Positions 8,637 to 18,068 of a stretch of 64,000 nucleotides of DNA are shown in pieces. The notes below the pieces were generated by a model. The model did no database searches and had not been told where the DNA came from. It saw nothing but the letters and a program-made list of their open reading frames with translations. The stretch is from Halorubrum alkaliphilum. GTDB taxonomy: Archaea > Halobacteriota > Halobacteria > Halobacteriales > Haloferacaceae. Numbering within the stretch: the stretch's first letter is position 1; each line of letters opens with the position of its first letter. Made by a program: the position numbers and the translations under genes. Location: the NCBI RefSeq assembly GCF_017873815.1, contig NZ_JAGGKQ010000004.1, positions 147,009-211,008 of the forward strand, given 5' to 3'.

Positions 8637-10562
8637 ATGGACGTCGACCTTCGAGGCCCCGGCTGGGTTCACCGCGACGGCGTCGTCGCTCGCGGTCGGG
8701 CGTTCGACGGCGACGACCTCCTCGACGCGTCGGCCATCGCCGAGCGGTTCGCGGACGACGTGGCCGAGACGGAGTCCCGGACCGTGGTGCCCAGAGCGGA
8801 CCCGCACACCGCAGTCACCGCGGCTGCCGACGATCTGGAGGGGTTCTACGCGGCCGTCGTCGAGGACCGAACGAGTGGAGAGGCCGACGCCGCAATCCTC
8901 GTCGCCGACGGCGCGCGCTCGATCCCGCTGTACTATGGGACCCATAACGGGTCGGCGATCGTTTCCGATCGTGGACGGGTCGTTCGCGACGCCCTCGACG
9001 CGTCCACGGACCCGGTCACGGAGTCGGAGTTCCTGTTGACGCGATACGTCTCCGGTCCGGAGACGATCTGGACGGGCGTCAGATCGACGCGCGCGGGTGC
9101 GGCCGTCCGGATCGACGATGGAGGCGGAATCGAGCCGACGACCTACCGCGATCACTGGCCCGATGAGACGGAGCCGGCGGCATCGACCGTGTCGGAACGG
9201 CCGGCATCGACCCTATCGGAGCCGGCGGCGTCAACCGTCTCGCTGACCGGATCCCAATCGCCGCGCGAGCGGCTCGAATCCGGGCTCGAACGGGCGTTCG
9301 ACCGGGCGGTCCGGATCGCGGGGGACCGCCCGGTCGTCGTCCCGCTGTCCGGCGGGTATGACTCGCGGCTGGTCGCCAGCGAGTTCGTCGCCCGCGGCCA
9401 CGACGTGATCGGGTTCACGTTCGGCCGGTCGGGTCATCCCGACGTCGAGGTCAGTCGGGAGGTCGCCGCGCGACTCGGGATCGAGTGGCGGTTCGTCCCC
9501 TACGACGCAGAGACGTGGCACGAGTGGTACGGCGGCCCCGCGGGCGAAACGTACCGTCGAGCGGCGTTCGGCGGGGACGCGCTCCCCTTCCTCGCCGAGT
9601 GGCCCGCGGTTCGGACGCTTGTCGCCGAGGGGCAGGTTCCCGCGGACGCGCTCTGGTGTCCGGGACACACCGTCGCGACGCCCGGCGAGCGTCTTCCCCG
9701 GTTCGCGGACCCCGATACGCCCGCCGGCGACGAGGGAGAGTCGGGGGAGAGCGACGCGGTCCCGCCGACCGTCGACGCGCTCGCCGACTACGTCAGACGA
9801 ACGCACTACTCCCTCTGGGAGTGGGACGACGACCGGTTCAACGCGGCGGTCGACGAGCGGATCCGTCGAGGACTCCTCGGCGACCGCGACCCCGACGCGG
9901 TGAACGACGCCGCATCGGCCGCGGCGGCCTACGAGCGTTGGGAGTGGCGCGCCCGGATGACGACCTTTACCAACGGCGACCTGCGCGCCTACGAGAACGC
10001 CGGCGTCGAGACGTGGCTCCCCTTGTGGGACCCTGCGTACGTCCGTGCGTACGCGTCGCTGCCACGACGATGTCGGGAAGACAAGCGGCTCCACAGCGAA
10101 CTCGCGGTCGACCGCTATCGGGCCGCGGCGGGGCTCGGCGACGCGGACACGGATGACGATCCCGACCGCCGTTCATCCGGTCTCGGCCCTGCGGAAGTAA
10201 CGGACCGAACGCTCGCGCCGATCGATCGACACCTCTCGCTACTGCGCCACACGCCGGTCCGACGGTTCACCGAGCGGGACGGACGATGGGACCCGCCGTT
10301 TCTCGCGCCGCGGGGGTCGTGGGGCGAGCGAGGGAGCCACCCACTCGCGTGGGACGCGATCGTCGATCCGGCCGTTCACGCGCGGCTCCCGCCCGCGCGG
10401 AACCTCTACGCGATACGGACGCTGGCGGCGACGAACCGGATCGGCCTCGGCGACCCGGAGAGCGTGGCGATCGACCGCTTCGTGTCGGCTGACCGCGACG
10501 GGGAAACGGATGGGTCGGGGAGGGCTCGACTCCGGCTCCCGACCGAGACCGACGGGACGTAG
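8637..10562 (+). CDS. Asparagine synthase-like amidotransferase homologue lacking the glutaminase cysteine
   Basis: The 641-residue protein has a PP-loop ATP pyrophosphatase signature SGGYDS near residue 238, followed by an asparagine-synthetase-type C-terminal half. The N-terminal glutamine amidotransferase region is present in outline, but no Cys follows the start Met, so it cannot use the usual Ntn mechanism. It may use ammonia or transfer an amide onto a peptide or sugar. A linker at residues about 180-202 is built from a 24-bp DNA unit repeated three times (9171-9242). The exact substrate cannot be read from sequence. Confidence 0.75.
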   Translation: MDVDLRGPGWVHRDGVVARGRAFDGDDLLDASAIAERFADDVAETESRTVVPRADPHTAVTAAADDLEGFYAAVVEDRTSGEADAAILVADGARSIPLYYGTHNGSAIVSDRGRVVRDALDASTDPVTESEFLLTRYVSGPETIWTGVRSTRAGAAVRIDDGGGIEPTTYRDHWPDETEPAASTVSERPASTLSEPAASTVSLTGSQSPRERLESGLERAFDRAVRIAGDRPVVVPLSGGYDSRLVASEFVARGHDVIGFTFGRSGHPDVEVSREVAARLGIEWRFVPYDAETWHEWYGGPAGETYRRAAFGGDALPFLAEWPAVRTLVAEGQVPADALWCPGHTVATPGERLPRFADPDTPAGDEGESGESDAVPPTVDALADYVRRTHYSLWEWDDDRFNAAVDERIRRGLLGDRDPDAVNDAASAAAAYERWEWRARMTTFTNGDLRAYENAGVETWLPLWDPAYVRAYASLPRRCREDKRLHSELAVDRYRAAAGLGDADTDDDPDRRSSGLGPAEVTDRTLAPIDRHLSLLRHTPVRRFTERDGRWDPPFLAPRGSWGERGSHPLAWDAIVDPAVHARLPPARNLYAIRTLAATNRIGLGDPESVAIDRFVSADRDGETDGSGRARLRLPTETDGT

Positions 10563-10569
10563 TGCCGGC

Positions 10570-11877
10570 TTAAGTGCCGTGCTCCCAGCTGCCCATGTAC
10601 TCGCGCTGTTCGGCGGAAAGCGAGTCGTGGTCGACGCCCTCGGCGGCGAGTTTGATCTCGGCGACCTCGCGGTCGAGGTCGTCGGGAACGTCGTGGACGC
10701 CGGCCTCGTAGGCCGCACCGTTCTCGGCGAGTTCGCGGACGACGACCGCCTGAACGCCGAAGCTCTGGTCCATCACCTCGACCGGGTGGCCGAGCGCGAT
10801 GGGGGCAGCGAGGTTGACGAGGCGACCCTCGGCGAGCACGTTGAGCACGCGCCCGTCGGGCATCTCGAAGCCCTCGACGCCGTCACGCGCCTCGAAGCGG
10901 TCGACCGCGAGGTCGTCGAGCTCCTCTAAGTTGATCTCCACGTCGAAGTGGCCCGCGTTCGCGAGGAGCACGCCGTCGGACATGACCTCGAAGTGCTCGC
11001 GCGTGATCACGTCGCGGTTGCCCGTCGTCGTGACGAACACGTCGCCTTTCTGTGCGGCCTCCGCCATCGGCAACACCTCGTAGCCCTCCATGTGGGCTTC
11101 GAGCGCCTTGCGCGGGTCGACCTCACAGACGATCACGTTGGCGTTCTGTCCGGCCGCCTTCTTCGCGACGCCCTTCCCGCAGTAGCCGAACCCGCCGACG
11201 ACGACGTTCTTCCCCGCGAACGAGAGGTTCGTCGTCATCGCGATGGTCGCCAGCGAGGACTCACCCGTGCCGTGAACGTTGTCGAACAGCCGCTTCATCG
11301 GCGTGTCGTTTACCGCAAAGACAGGGTAGTGAAGCTCGTCCTCGTCGTCCATCGCGCGCAGGCGGTGGACGCCGGTCGTCGTCTCCTCGGCTCCGCCGAT
11401 GATGGAGTCGATCAGCTCGGGGTACTCCTCGTGGACGAGTTTGACCATGTCCATCCCGTCGTCGACCGTGATCGTCGGCTCGTGGGCGACGACCGCGTGC
11501 ATCGCGTCGTAGTACTCCTCGTCGCCGACGCCGCGCACGGCGTAGGAGGTTATCGACTCGTGCTCGTTCAACGCCGCGGAGACATCGTCGTGCGTCGACA
11601 GCGGGTTACAGCCGGTGATCGCGACCTCCGCGCCACCCTCGGCGAGCAGCTCGACGAGGTTCGCGGTCTTCGCTTCCACGTGCATCGCCATCGCGATGAC
11701 CTCGCCGTCGAGGGGCTGCTCGGCGACAAACTCCTCGCGCAACGACTCCAGGATCGGCATGTGCTGGAGCGCCCAATCCATCTTGCGGCGGCCCTCCTCG
11801 CGGGCCGAGTCGGGATCTGACAGGTGGTGTGTTACCGGCGAATACGTGCTCTCGCTCATGTCCATCGGTTGGCTCAC
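10570..11877 (-). CDS. ahcY: Adenosylhomocysteinase
   Basis: S-adenosylhomocysteine hydrolase splits SAH to adenosine and homocysteine, relieving product inhibition of methyltransferases. The 435-residue protein has the substrate-domain block ITGCNPLSTHDDV (88-100) and the NAD-binding signature GGFGYCGKG (228-236). The C-terminal EYMGSWEHGT is typical of archaeal members. It precedes the deaminase at 11929-13248 in the transcription map only as a neighbour on the same strand, and the two act on the same metabolite. Confidence 0.97.
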   Translation of the reverse strand: MSQPMDMSESTYSPVTHHLSDPDSAREEGRRKMDWALQHMPILESLREEFVAEQPLDGEVIAMAMHVEAKTANLVELLAEGGAEVAITGCNPLSTHDDVSAALNEHESITSYAVRGVGDEEYYDAMHAVVAHEPTITVDDGMDMVKLVHEEYPELIDSIIGGAEETTTGVHRLRAMDDEDELHYPVFAVNDTPMKRLFDNVHGTGESSLATIAMTTNLSFAGKNVVVGGFGYCGKGVAKKAAGQNANVIVCEVDPRKALEAHMEGYEVLPMAEAAQKGDVFVTTTGNRDVITREHFEVMSDGVLLANAGHFDVEINLEELDDLAVDRFEARDGVEGFEMPDGRVLNVLAEGRLVNLAAPIALGHPVEVMDQSFGVQAVVVRELAENGAAYEAGVHDVPDDLDREVAEIKLAAEGVDHDSLSAEQREYMGSWEHGT

Positions 11878-11928
11878 CGCGCACTAAACGCTGCCGACAC
11901 GGGCGGAAGAACGGAATCGCGATCTCGA

Positions 11929-13248
11929 TCAGCCCGCGTCTTCCGCGCGAGCGACGACGCCGGCCGCGGCCTCGGCGGCGCGCTCGCGGACGGCCTCGAC
12001 ATCGAGGGTGAGCACGTCCCGGTCGCGCATCAGCACCTCGCCGTCACACACCGTGTGGCGCACGTCGTGTCCGCTCGCGGCGTACGCGAGGTGCGAGACG
12101 AGGTCGTGAACCGGCGTCAGGTGTGGGGCGTCGAGGTCAACGACGGCGAGGTCCGCGGCGGCTCCCTCTGCGATCCGACCGCCCGGGAGCCCGAGCGCGT
12201 CCGCGCCCGCCGCGGTCGCCATCTCCACGACCGCCTCGGCGGGGACGGCGCTGGCGTCCTCGGCGGCGAGCTTCCCGACCATCGCGGCGTCGCGCATCTC
12301 GTCGAACAGGTCGAGGTCGTTGTTCGAGGCCGCGCCGTCGGTGCCGAGCGCGACCGTGACGCCCGCGTCGCGCATGCGCTGGACAGGGGCCATTCCGCTG
12401 GCGAGTTTCATGTTCGAGGCCGGACAGTGGACGACGGCGGTTCCCGACTCCGCGAGCAGATCGATCTCCGCGCCGTCGACGTGGACCCCGTGCGCGAAGA
12501 AGTCTTCAGGGCCGAGCACGCCGATGTCGTCCGCGTACTCGATCGGTCGCTGCCCGCCCTCGTCGACGATCGGATCGACCTCGTCGGTCGTCTCGTTGGC
12601 GTGGAGGTGGATCGGGACGCCAGCCTCGCGCGCCTCGTCAACGCCCTCCCGGAGGAACTCCTCACCAACGGTCGTCAAGGAGTGCGGCATGAACGCGGTT
12701 CGGATCCGGCCGTCGGCCGCCCCGTCCAACTCCGCAGCGACGGCGAGGCTCTCCTCGACGTCGGCGGCCGCCGCCGCGTCGTCCTTGCCGACCGTGACGG
12801 CACCGTGCCCGAGTCGTGCGCGCAGCCCCGCGCGGTCGACGACGTCCGCCACGCGGTCCACCGCGAAGTACATGTCCGCGAACGCGGTCGTTCCCGACCG
12901 GATCATCTCGACGACGCCGAGTTCGGCACCCGCCTCGACGTCGTCGGGCGTGAGTTCGGCCTCGACCGGCCAGATGTCCTCGCGAAGCCACGCATCGAGC
13001 GGTTTGTCGTCGGCGTACCCCCGTAGAAGCGTCATCGCGACGTGCGTGTGTGCGTTGACGAGCCCGGGAATGACGAGCGATCCCTCAGCGTCGAGGGTCT
13101 CGGTCGCCGCATCCGTCGCGTCCGCGACCTCGTTCGGGGCACCGACCGCACGGATCGTTCCCGCGTCGCGATCGATGACGACGTCCGCCCGCTCCACGCG
13201 ACCGTCCGGCCGCAACGCTCGCCCGCCGGTAACACACAGGGTGTTCAT
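11929..13248 (-). CDS. mtaD: 5-methylthioadenosine/S-adenosylhomocysteine deaminase
   Basis: This 439-residue amidohydrolase carries the metal-binding NAHTH (65-69), then HLHANET, and the late catalytic block LGTDGAASNN. It deaminates SAH or MTA to the inosine forms with a divalent metal. The gene lies 50 bases upstream of ahcY on the same strand and is likely co-transcribed with it, giving two routes for SAH disposal. The ATG at 13248 directly precedes the first beta strand. Confidence 0.88.
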   Translation of the reverse strand: MNTLCVTGGRALRPDGRVERADVVIDRDAGTIRAVGAPNEVADATDAATETLDAEGSLVIPGLVNAHTHVAMTLLRGYADDKPLDAWLREDIWPVEAELTPDDVEAGAELGVVEMIRSGTTAFADMYFAVDRVADVVDRAGLRARLGHGAVTVGKDDAAAAADVEESLAVAAELDGAADGRIRTAFMPHSLTTVGEEFLREGVDEAREAGVPIHLHANETTDEVDPIVDEGGQRPIEYADDIGVLGPEDFFAHGVHVDGAEIDLLAESGTAVVHCPASNMKLASGMAPVQRMRDAGVTVALGTDGAASNNDLDLFDEMRDAAMVGKLAAEDASAVPAEAVVEMATAAGADALGLPGGRIAEGAAADLAVVDLDAPHLTPVHDLVSHLAYAASGHDVRHTVCDGEVLMRDRDVLTLDVEAVRERAAEAAAGVVARAEDAG

Positions 13249-13355
13249 ACGCTCCGATCCCGTCGCCCGCACCAAACGCCTTCGGTTCCGACGTGCCAGA
13301 CGGAAGTTCTCCCAGTTGCTCTCGATGCGGCAGCAGAGGACAACTGTTCGGATCG

Positions 13356-14252
13356 ATGTCGTTCCCCGATGGCCTTACTCCGGTCGAGGCCCTCCGTTCG
13401 ATAGTGACGGTCGACATCCACACACATACGTCCTACTCGGACGGGTCCGGAATCCCGCTCATGCTCGACGCCGCCGAGTCGGCCGGGCTCGATGCGGTCG
13501 GGTTCGCGGACCACTGTAGCCTGAGCCGAGCGTGGCGGGACGAACGGTTGCTGTGGAACCGCAACTTCGATCGGACGTACACCCGTCGCCGCGAGGCGAT
13601 CGGGATCGCCGACGCCCGCACCGACCTGTCTGTCTATGACGCCGTCGAGATGGATTACGAGCCCGCATTGGAGCCCGCGATCGAGGCGTTCCTCGACGAC
13701 GCCGGATTCGACTACGCGCTCGGAAGCGTCCACTACGTCGCCGGCAAACAGGTGTTCCCGTTCGAGTCGTTCACCGATGTGAGCGACGCAGAGCGTCGGG
13801 CGTTCGTCGACGACTACTACGACGCGGTCGTTTCGCTGGTCGACTCGGAGCTGTTCGACGTGCTCGCACACGTTGATCTCGTGGAGAACCATCCGGCGCT
13901 CAACGGACTCACCACCGACGCCCATCGGGAGCGGGTCGCGGCCGCCTGCGCGGACTCTCGGACCGTTCCGGAGATCAACGCCGGTCGAGCCGGGGAACGG
14001 GGCGAGTTCGATCTCTTTCACCCCACCGAACCGTTCATCCGAGCGTTCCGCGACCACGGCATCCGGTTCGTCGTCGGGACCGACGCACACGACCCCGAGG
14101 ATTTCGCTGACCGGGTGCCACTGCTGGAACGATGTCTCGAAGAGCAGGGAATCGAACCGCTTGAGGTTGAGACGCTGTGTAGCGAAGTCGACGGTGGCCG
14201 GTCGTCGAGCGCTTCCGAGACGGGCGTCCCGGATCCCTCCGAAGCCCCTTAG
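13356..14252 (+). CDS. PHP-domain phosphoesterase (histidinol-phosphatase-like)
   Basis: The protein carries DIHTHTSYSDG near the N-terminus, then ADHCSLS and YALGSVHYV, and a C-terminal VVGTDAHDP: the four metal-binding motifs of PHP phosphoesterases. HisK-type histidinol phosphatase is the closest well-known relative, but the family also includes other phosphate-monoester hydrolases. Three starts are possible: GTG 13293, ATG 13356 and GTG 13404. The 13356 start (298 residues) is a compromise; 13404 would begin right before the first motif. Confidence 0.8.
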   Translation: MSFPDGLTPVEALRSIVTVDIHTHTSYSDGSGIPLMLDAAESAGLDAVGFADHCSLSRAWRDERLLWNRNFDRTYTRRREAIGIADARTDLSVYDAVEMDYEPALEPAIEAFLDDAGFDYALGSVHYVAGKQVFPFESFTDVSDAERRAFVDDYYDAVVSLVDSELFDVLAHVDLVENHPALNGLTTDAHRERVAAACADSRTVPEINAGRAGERGEFDLFHPTEPFIRAFRDHGIRFVVGTDAHDPEDFADRVPLLERCLEEQGIEPLEVETLCSEVDGGRSSSASETGVPDPSEAP

Positions 14253-14275
14253 GCCGACGCGACCGCAGTGTCGAC

Positions 14276-14626
14276 ATGGCAAGCGACGCTCAGCAGGCGT
14301 GTTTCGAGGCGGGGATCAAGTTCGGCTCACTGTACCACCAGTTCGCGGGAACGCCCGTGAGCCCGTCCAGCACACGAAGTCTGGAGACCGCGATGGCGGA
14401 ATCGATCGAGAACCAGCCCTTCTGTGAGTCCGTGAGCGTCGAGATTCACGATGACCGCGTCGCGGACGCGATCGATCACGAGAACGGGTACACCGAACTT
14501 ACGGGGTCGCTGATGGATGTCGAGATGCGAATCGACCACGAGGGGGTCGTCGTCAACACTCAAATGACGATGCGGGACGGCTATCCGCTGATGGAGTTGG
14601 TCTCGGTCGTGGACGGCGGCGATTGA
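14276..14626 (+). CDS. mptD: Archaeal 7,8-dihydroneopterin aldolase
   Basis: The 116-residue protein matches the small archaeal MptD family, with FEAGIKFGSLYHQFAGTPVS at the N-terminus, SLETAM, the block YTELTG, and a late DGYPLMEL. The enzyme converts 7,8-dihydroneopterin to 6-hydroxymethyl-dihydropterin and glycolaldehyde in pterin cofactor synthesis. It follows the PHP gene by 23 bases, so the two may share a transcript. The family is unrelated in sequence to bacterial FolB. Confidence 0.8.
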   Translation: MASDAQQACFEAGIKFGSLYHQFAGTPVSPSSTRSLETAMAESIENQPFCESVSVEIHDDRVADAIDHENGYTELTGSLMDVEMRIDHEGVVVNTQMTMRDGYPLMELVSVVDGGD

Positions 14627-14659
14627 GGACGACGAGGGTCAAAAGAGGACCGGGGACCG

Positions 14660-16282
14660 TCACTCCACGTCGCGGACGGTCCCGACGCCCTTGCTCGATC
14701 CCTCGCGGAAGACGAACCGCTGCCCTTCCTCGATCAGATACGGACGGAACTTGAATCGGACTCGCGCGTGACCGGTGTCGCCGGGGAGCAGCCGTCCCTC
14801 CGCGGGATCGAACACCGCGGCCTCCGAGAGCGTTTCGAGGTGGACAACTGGCTCGTATCCCTCCTGTATCCGTGTCGGATGGTTGAGCACCATCACCTCG
14901 GCCTCGAACTCCCGGACCGGTTCCGGGTCGCTCTCTCGGGGGACCAGGGCCATCCCGCGCTCTATTTCGGACTCGTCGACGCCTTTGAGCGCGATGCCGA
15001 CGATCCGGCCGGCGGTCGCCTTGTCGACGCGGTGGTAGTGCATCTCGATCGAGCGGACCTCGACCTCGCGGAACGAGCCGTCAGCCATCGGTCCTAAGAG
15101 GAGTTCATCGCCCGCCTCGACCGTTCCGGAGTTGACCGTGCCGGAGGCGACCGCGCCGACGCCAGTTACCTTGTAGCTGCGGTCGATGTACATCCGGAAC
15201 GCCTCGCGCTCGGGTGTCGCGCGCTTCGGGAGCGACTCGAACAGCCGATCAAGCGTGTCGATCCCCTCGCCGCTTACCGCGCTGGTTCGGAGCAGCGGAA
15301 CGACCCCTTCGCCGACCTCTGCGACCGCGACATCGACACCGTAGCGATCGACCAACAGTGGCGTCTGGCCGGCGTCACGCAGCATCGACTCGACCTCGCG
15401 TTCGACCGCGGCGAGTCGCTCGTCCGAGACGGCGTCCGTCTTCGTGACGGCGACGAGGGTTGGCAGCTCCGTCGCGAGCAGGATCCCGAGGTGTTCCCGG
15501 GTCGTCTCCGTCGGGCCGTCGTCGGCTGCGACCGCGAGCAGGCCGTAGTCCAGCTTCTGGCCGACGAGTCCGCGGATCGTCGTCCGGAGCCACGGCTCGT
15601 GGCCGACCGTGTCGACGAACGAGACCAGCCGGTCGGCCTCCTCGACGATCCGCGCTCGGTCCGACTTCCGGTGCGGGTTGTCCATCCGAACCGGCTCGTC
15701 GGCGTCGTCCGCGAAGCCGTACACCGCGTACGAGAGGTCGGCGGAGAGGCCGCGTTCGACCTCGTGGGGCTGGACATCGAGGAAGCCGCGGGTGCCGCCC
15801 TGCCCGTCGTCGGCCCGTCCCGTGACGAGCGTGCCGACGAGCGTCGATTTCCCGTGGTCGACGTGGCCCGCCGTCCCGATCACGAGGTGGTCGTCGTCAG
15901 CCTCGAACATCCCGCCCTCGCGGACGGTGGCGAGCCCGACGAGCCCTTCGTCGTCGCCGTTGCCGTCCGCGCCCGCGCTCCACGTCTCGACGTCGGCGAT
16001 GTGGGCGTCCGCCTCCTCGGCAAGCAGCGAGAGCACGTCCATCGTCTCCGAGAACGTCTCCGGAGCGATCCCCGCCAGTCCGCCGTCGTCGGTGACGCCG
16101 AGGACGTAGGTGGCCTCTCCGTCGCCCGAGAGGACGCGGTGGCGCAGCTGGGCGACGAGCGACTCCATCCGACCGTCCGCGAGGTGTACCTCGCGGGTGA
16201 GCCGTTCCTTGAACTCGATCGCGCCGCCGTCCCGTTCGCCGCGCTCGATGGCCCGCCGTAACGCGGACCGGTCAGCGCTCAT
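14660..16282 (-). CDS. EF-Tu-like translational GTPase, GTPBP1/2 type
   Basis: The 540-residue protein has an N-terminal domain of about 130 residues, then a GTPase domain with G1 GHVDHGKST (139-147), G3 DTVGH and G4 TKTD, and two beta-barrel domains as in EF-1A. The conserved DNPHRKSDRARI stretch fits the GTPBP1/2 group, which is linked to rescue of stalled ribosomes in eukaryotes. The archaeal role is less clear. Start ATG 16282 avoids an Arg/Lys-rich extension. Confidence 0.82.
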   Translation of the reverse strand: MSADRSALRRAIERGERDGGAIEFKERLTREVHLADGRMESLVAQLRHRVLSGDGEATYVLGVTDDGGLAGIAPETFSETMDVLSLLAEEADAHIADVETWSAGADGNGDDEGLVGLATVREGGMFEADDDHLVIGTAGHVDHGKSTLVGTLVTGRADDGQGGTRGFLDVQPHEVERGLSADLSYAVYGFADDADEPVRMDNPHRKSDRARIVEEADRLVSFVDTVGHEPWLRTTIRGLVGQKLDYGLLAVAADDGPTETTREHLGILLATELPTLVAVTKTDAVSDERLAAVEREVESMLRDAGQTPLLVDRYGVDVAVAEVGEGVVPLLRTSAVSGEGIDTLDRLFESLPKRATPEREAFRMYIDRSYKVTGVGAVASGTVNSGTVEAGDELLLGPMADGSFREVEVRSIEMHYHRVDKATAGRIVGIALKGVDESEIERGMALVPRESDPEPVREFEAEVMVLNHPTRIQEGYEPVVHLETLSEAAVFDPAEGRLLPGDTGHARVRFKFRPYLIEEGQRFVFREGSSKGVGTVRDVE

Positions 16283-16433
16283 ACCCGCCCGTAGGCGACA
16301 GCCGGGCTTAACGGTTTTCGTGGTAGCGATCCCCACGTGAACGGATCGCTATAGAGATGCGTGGACCGGAGCAATCCCGAACCCGTCCCGTGTCGCGGAT
16401 CTCGACTCACTCTCAATTGTAAGCAAGCGACGC

Positions 16434-16802
16434 TCACCGGATCGTCCACCACAGCGACCGGAGTCGATACCCCCACGACCCTTTTTGATACCCGTTCCAG
16501 CCGCTCATACCGCCGGCGAGCGTCGTGGCGTCGTATCCCTGCTCGTCGAGGAACCGCGTCGCTCGCTTGGCGACGATCCCCATCTTACAGACAACGACGA
16601 CGGGCTCGTCGTCCGGAATCTCGCCGAGTCGCTTCCGGAGCGCGGACTTGTCACCCCTCTGGAGGTCGTCGTACACCGGGACGTTGTGGCTGCCGTCGAT
16701 CGCGCCTGCCGCGAACTCCGTTTCCGGCCGGATGTCGAGGAGAAACGGTCGGTCGCCGGCGTCGAGACGCTCGTCCAGTTCGTCGGGGCGGATCCTACTC
16801 AT
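16434..16802 (-). CDS. Single-domain rhodanese
   Basis: The 122-residue protein has the rhodanese blocks LLDIRPETEF, IDGSHNVPV and the active-site loop VVCKMGIVAKRA, with Cys72 the sulfur carrier. It ends with the usual LAGGMSGW followed by a short aromatic and basic tail. Such proteins move sulfane sulfur in the cytoplasm. No sulfur-pathway gene lies next to it; the upstream neighbour on the same strand is the MgtE pair. Confidence 0.9.
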   Translation of the reverse strand: MSRIRPDELDERLDAGDRPFLLDIRPETEFAAGAIDGSHNVPVYDDLQRGDKSALRKRLGEIPDDEPVVVVCKMGIVAKRATRFLDEQGYDATTLAGGMSGWNGYQKGSWGYRLRSLWWTIR

Positions 16803-16856
16803 ACGATGGAATTGTACTAAAAGCACAAAGCCGTGGTGTTTCGTCTGGGGCGGACC

Positions 16857-17438
16857 TCAGATCGCCGGCAGCCACCACGCCGAGACGCCGATGAAGATCA
16901 CCATCCCGAACACGTCGACGACGTTCGTGACGATGGGGATCGTCGTGTCGTCGGGGTCGATCCCGAGCCGATAGGAGCCGTACGTCGCGAGGAAGCTGAA
17001 CACGACCGCGATCACTGCTACCGACATGCCGCTTATAAGCGAGATGACGAGCAGGTCGGCGAGTCCGAGCGGCGCGCCGATGATCTGCCCGATTGCCCAC
17101 GCGCCGAGGGCGAGAGCGGTGAAGATCGTCGCTGCCAGCCCGAACACGGCACCGACGTTCGCCCACAGGGTGCGGTCACGAGGGTCGAAGTCGGTCGTCC
17201 CCAAGTGCATTCGTGTCGAGAGCCGCGAACTCAGGATTGCGCCGAGATTCCCGCCCATATCGACCATCGTCGGCACCATCACCGCGAGCAGCCCGTACTG
17301 ATCGAGCAGTTCCTCGGCGTCTTCGAGGGTGATCCCCGCCCAGAGAACGATGATAGAGAGGACGACGAGAAGCGGGAACATGTTGGTCACGATCTTGCGG
17401 GTGTCCCACGACCCCAGCGAGCCGCTCGGAACCACCAT
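16857..17438 (-). CDS. MgtE-type divalent cation transporter, second half
   Basis: The 193-residue membrane protein has five predicted helices and the MgtE blocks VPTMVDMGGNLGAI and DPDDTTIPIVTNVVDVFG. It equals one MgtE transmembrane domain without the cytosolic N and CBS domains of bacterial MgtE. Its ATG shares a base with the stop of the preceding gene (TGATG), so translation is coupled. The pair probably forms a heteromeric Mg2+ channel like the two-domain SLC41 carriers. Confidence 0.85.
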   Translation of the reverse strand: MVVPSGSLGSWDTRKIVTNMFPLLVVLSIIVLWAGITLEDAEELLDQYGLLAVMVPTMVDMGGNLGAILSSRLSTRMHLGTTDFDPRDRTLWANVGAVFGLAATIFTALALGAWAIGQIIGAPLGLADLLVISLISGMSVAVIAVVFSFLATYGSYRLGIDPDDTTIPIVTNVVDVFGMVIFIGVSAWWLPAI

Positions 17439-18007
17439 CAGATCAGCACCTCAATGACGATCACAGCGAGGAACAGGAACGCCATGCCGAACACGTCACC
17501 CAGCGTAGTGACGATCGGTCCCACAAGGTTGTCCGGGTCGTAGCCGGCTTTATATCCGGTGAAGATGAGCAACAACAGCCCGAATATCAGCACAAACGAC
17601 GTGAGCACGCCCGCGATGAGCATGATCCCCACCAGTTCGACGAGTGCGGCCGACTCTCGTCCGAGAAGTGTGAGCGCGCCCCACGAGATGAACCCGATCA
17701 CGATCGAAATACCGATTCCATTAATAAAGGACGCGAGCACGGCGTTTACCAGTCGTTCGCTCCGTTCAAACCGCGGGTCGATCAGCCCTTGATGTAGGCC
17801 GCTGGCGATCCGTCCGCCGAGTGCGCCGTACACGTTCCCACGCGTTGCGAGAAACACGGGAACCATGACGAGCAGTCCGGGGAACCGATCGACACTTTCG
17901 AGCATGCCCTCGAGAACCAATCCGGCAAACAGTCCACCTCCGAGTGCGATAACGAGAACGGGGAGCGCCTCGCGGTAGATCGACCAGAAGTCACGACGGA
18001 CACTCAT
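17438..18007 (-). CDS. MgtE-type divalent cation transporter, first half
   Basis: The 189-residue membrane protein has the same plan as its downstream partner: LVMVPVFLATRGNVYGALGG and DPDNLVGPIVTTLGDVFG are the paired pore motifs. It also lacks the regulatory domains of bacterial MgtE. The Asp residues in the last motif are expected to line the Mg2+ site. The two genes form a coupled operon of tandemly duplicated transmembrane domains. Confidence 0.85.
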   Translation of the reverse strand: MSVRRDFWSIYREALPVLVIALGGGLFAGLVLEGMLESVDRFPGLLVMVPVFLATRGNVYGALGGRIASGLHQGLIDPRFERSERLVNAVLASFINGIGISIVIGFISWGALTLLGRESAALVELVGIMLIAGVLTSFVLIFGLLLLIFTGYKAGYDPDNLVGPIVTTLGDVFGMAFLFLAVIVIEVLI

Positions 18008-18068
18008 AGAATGTACTGACCCAATTTTTGTTTAAAACTACCGGAAGAGACGATCGCTTCGGGCGTGG

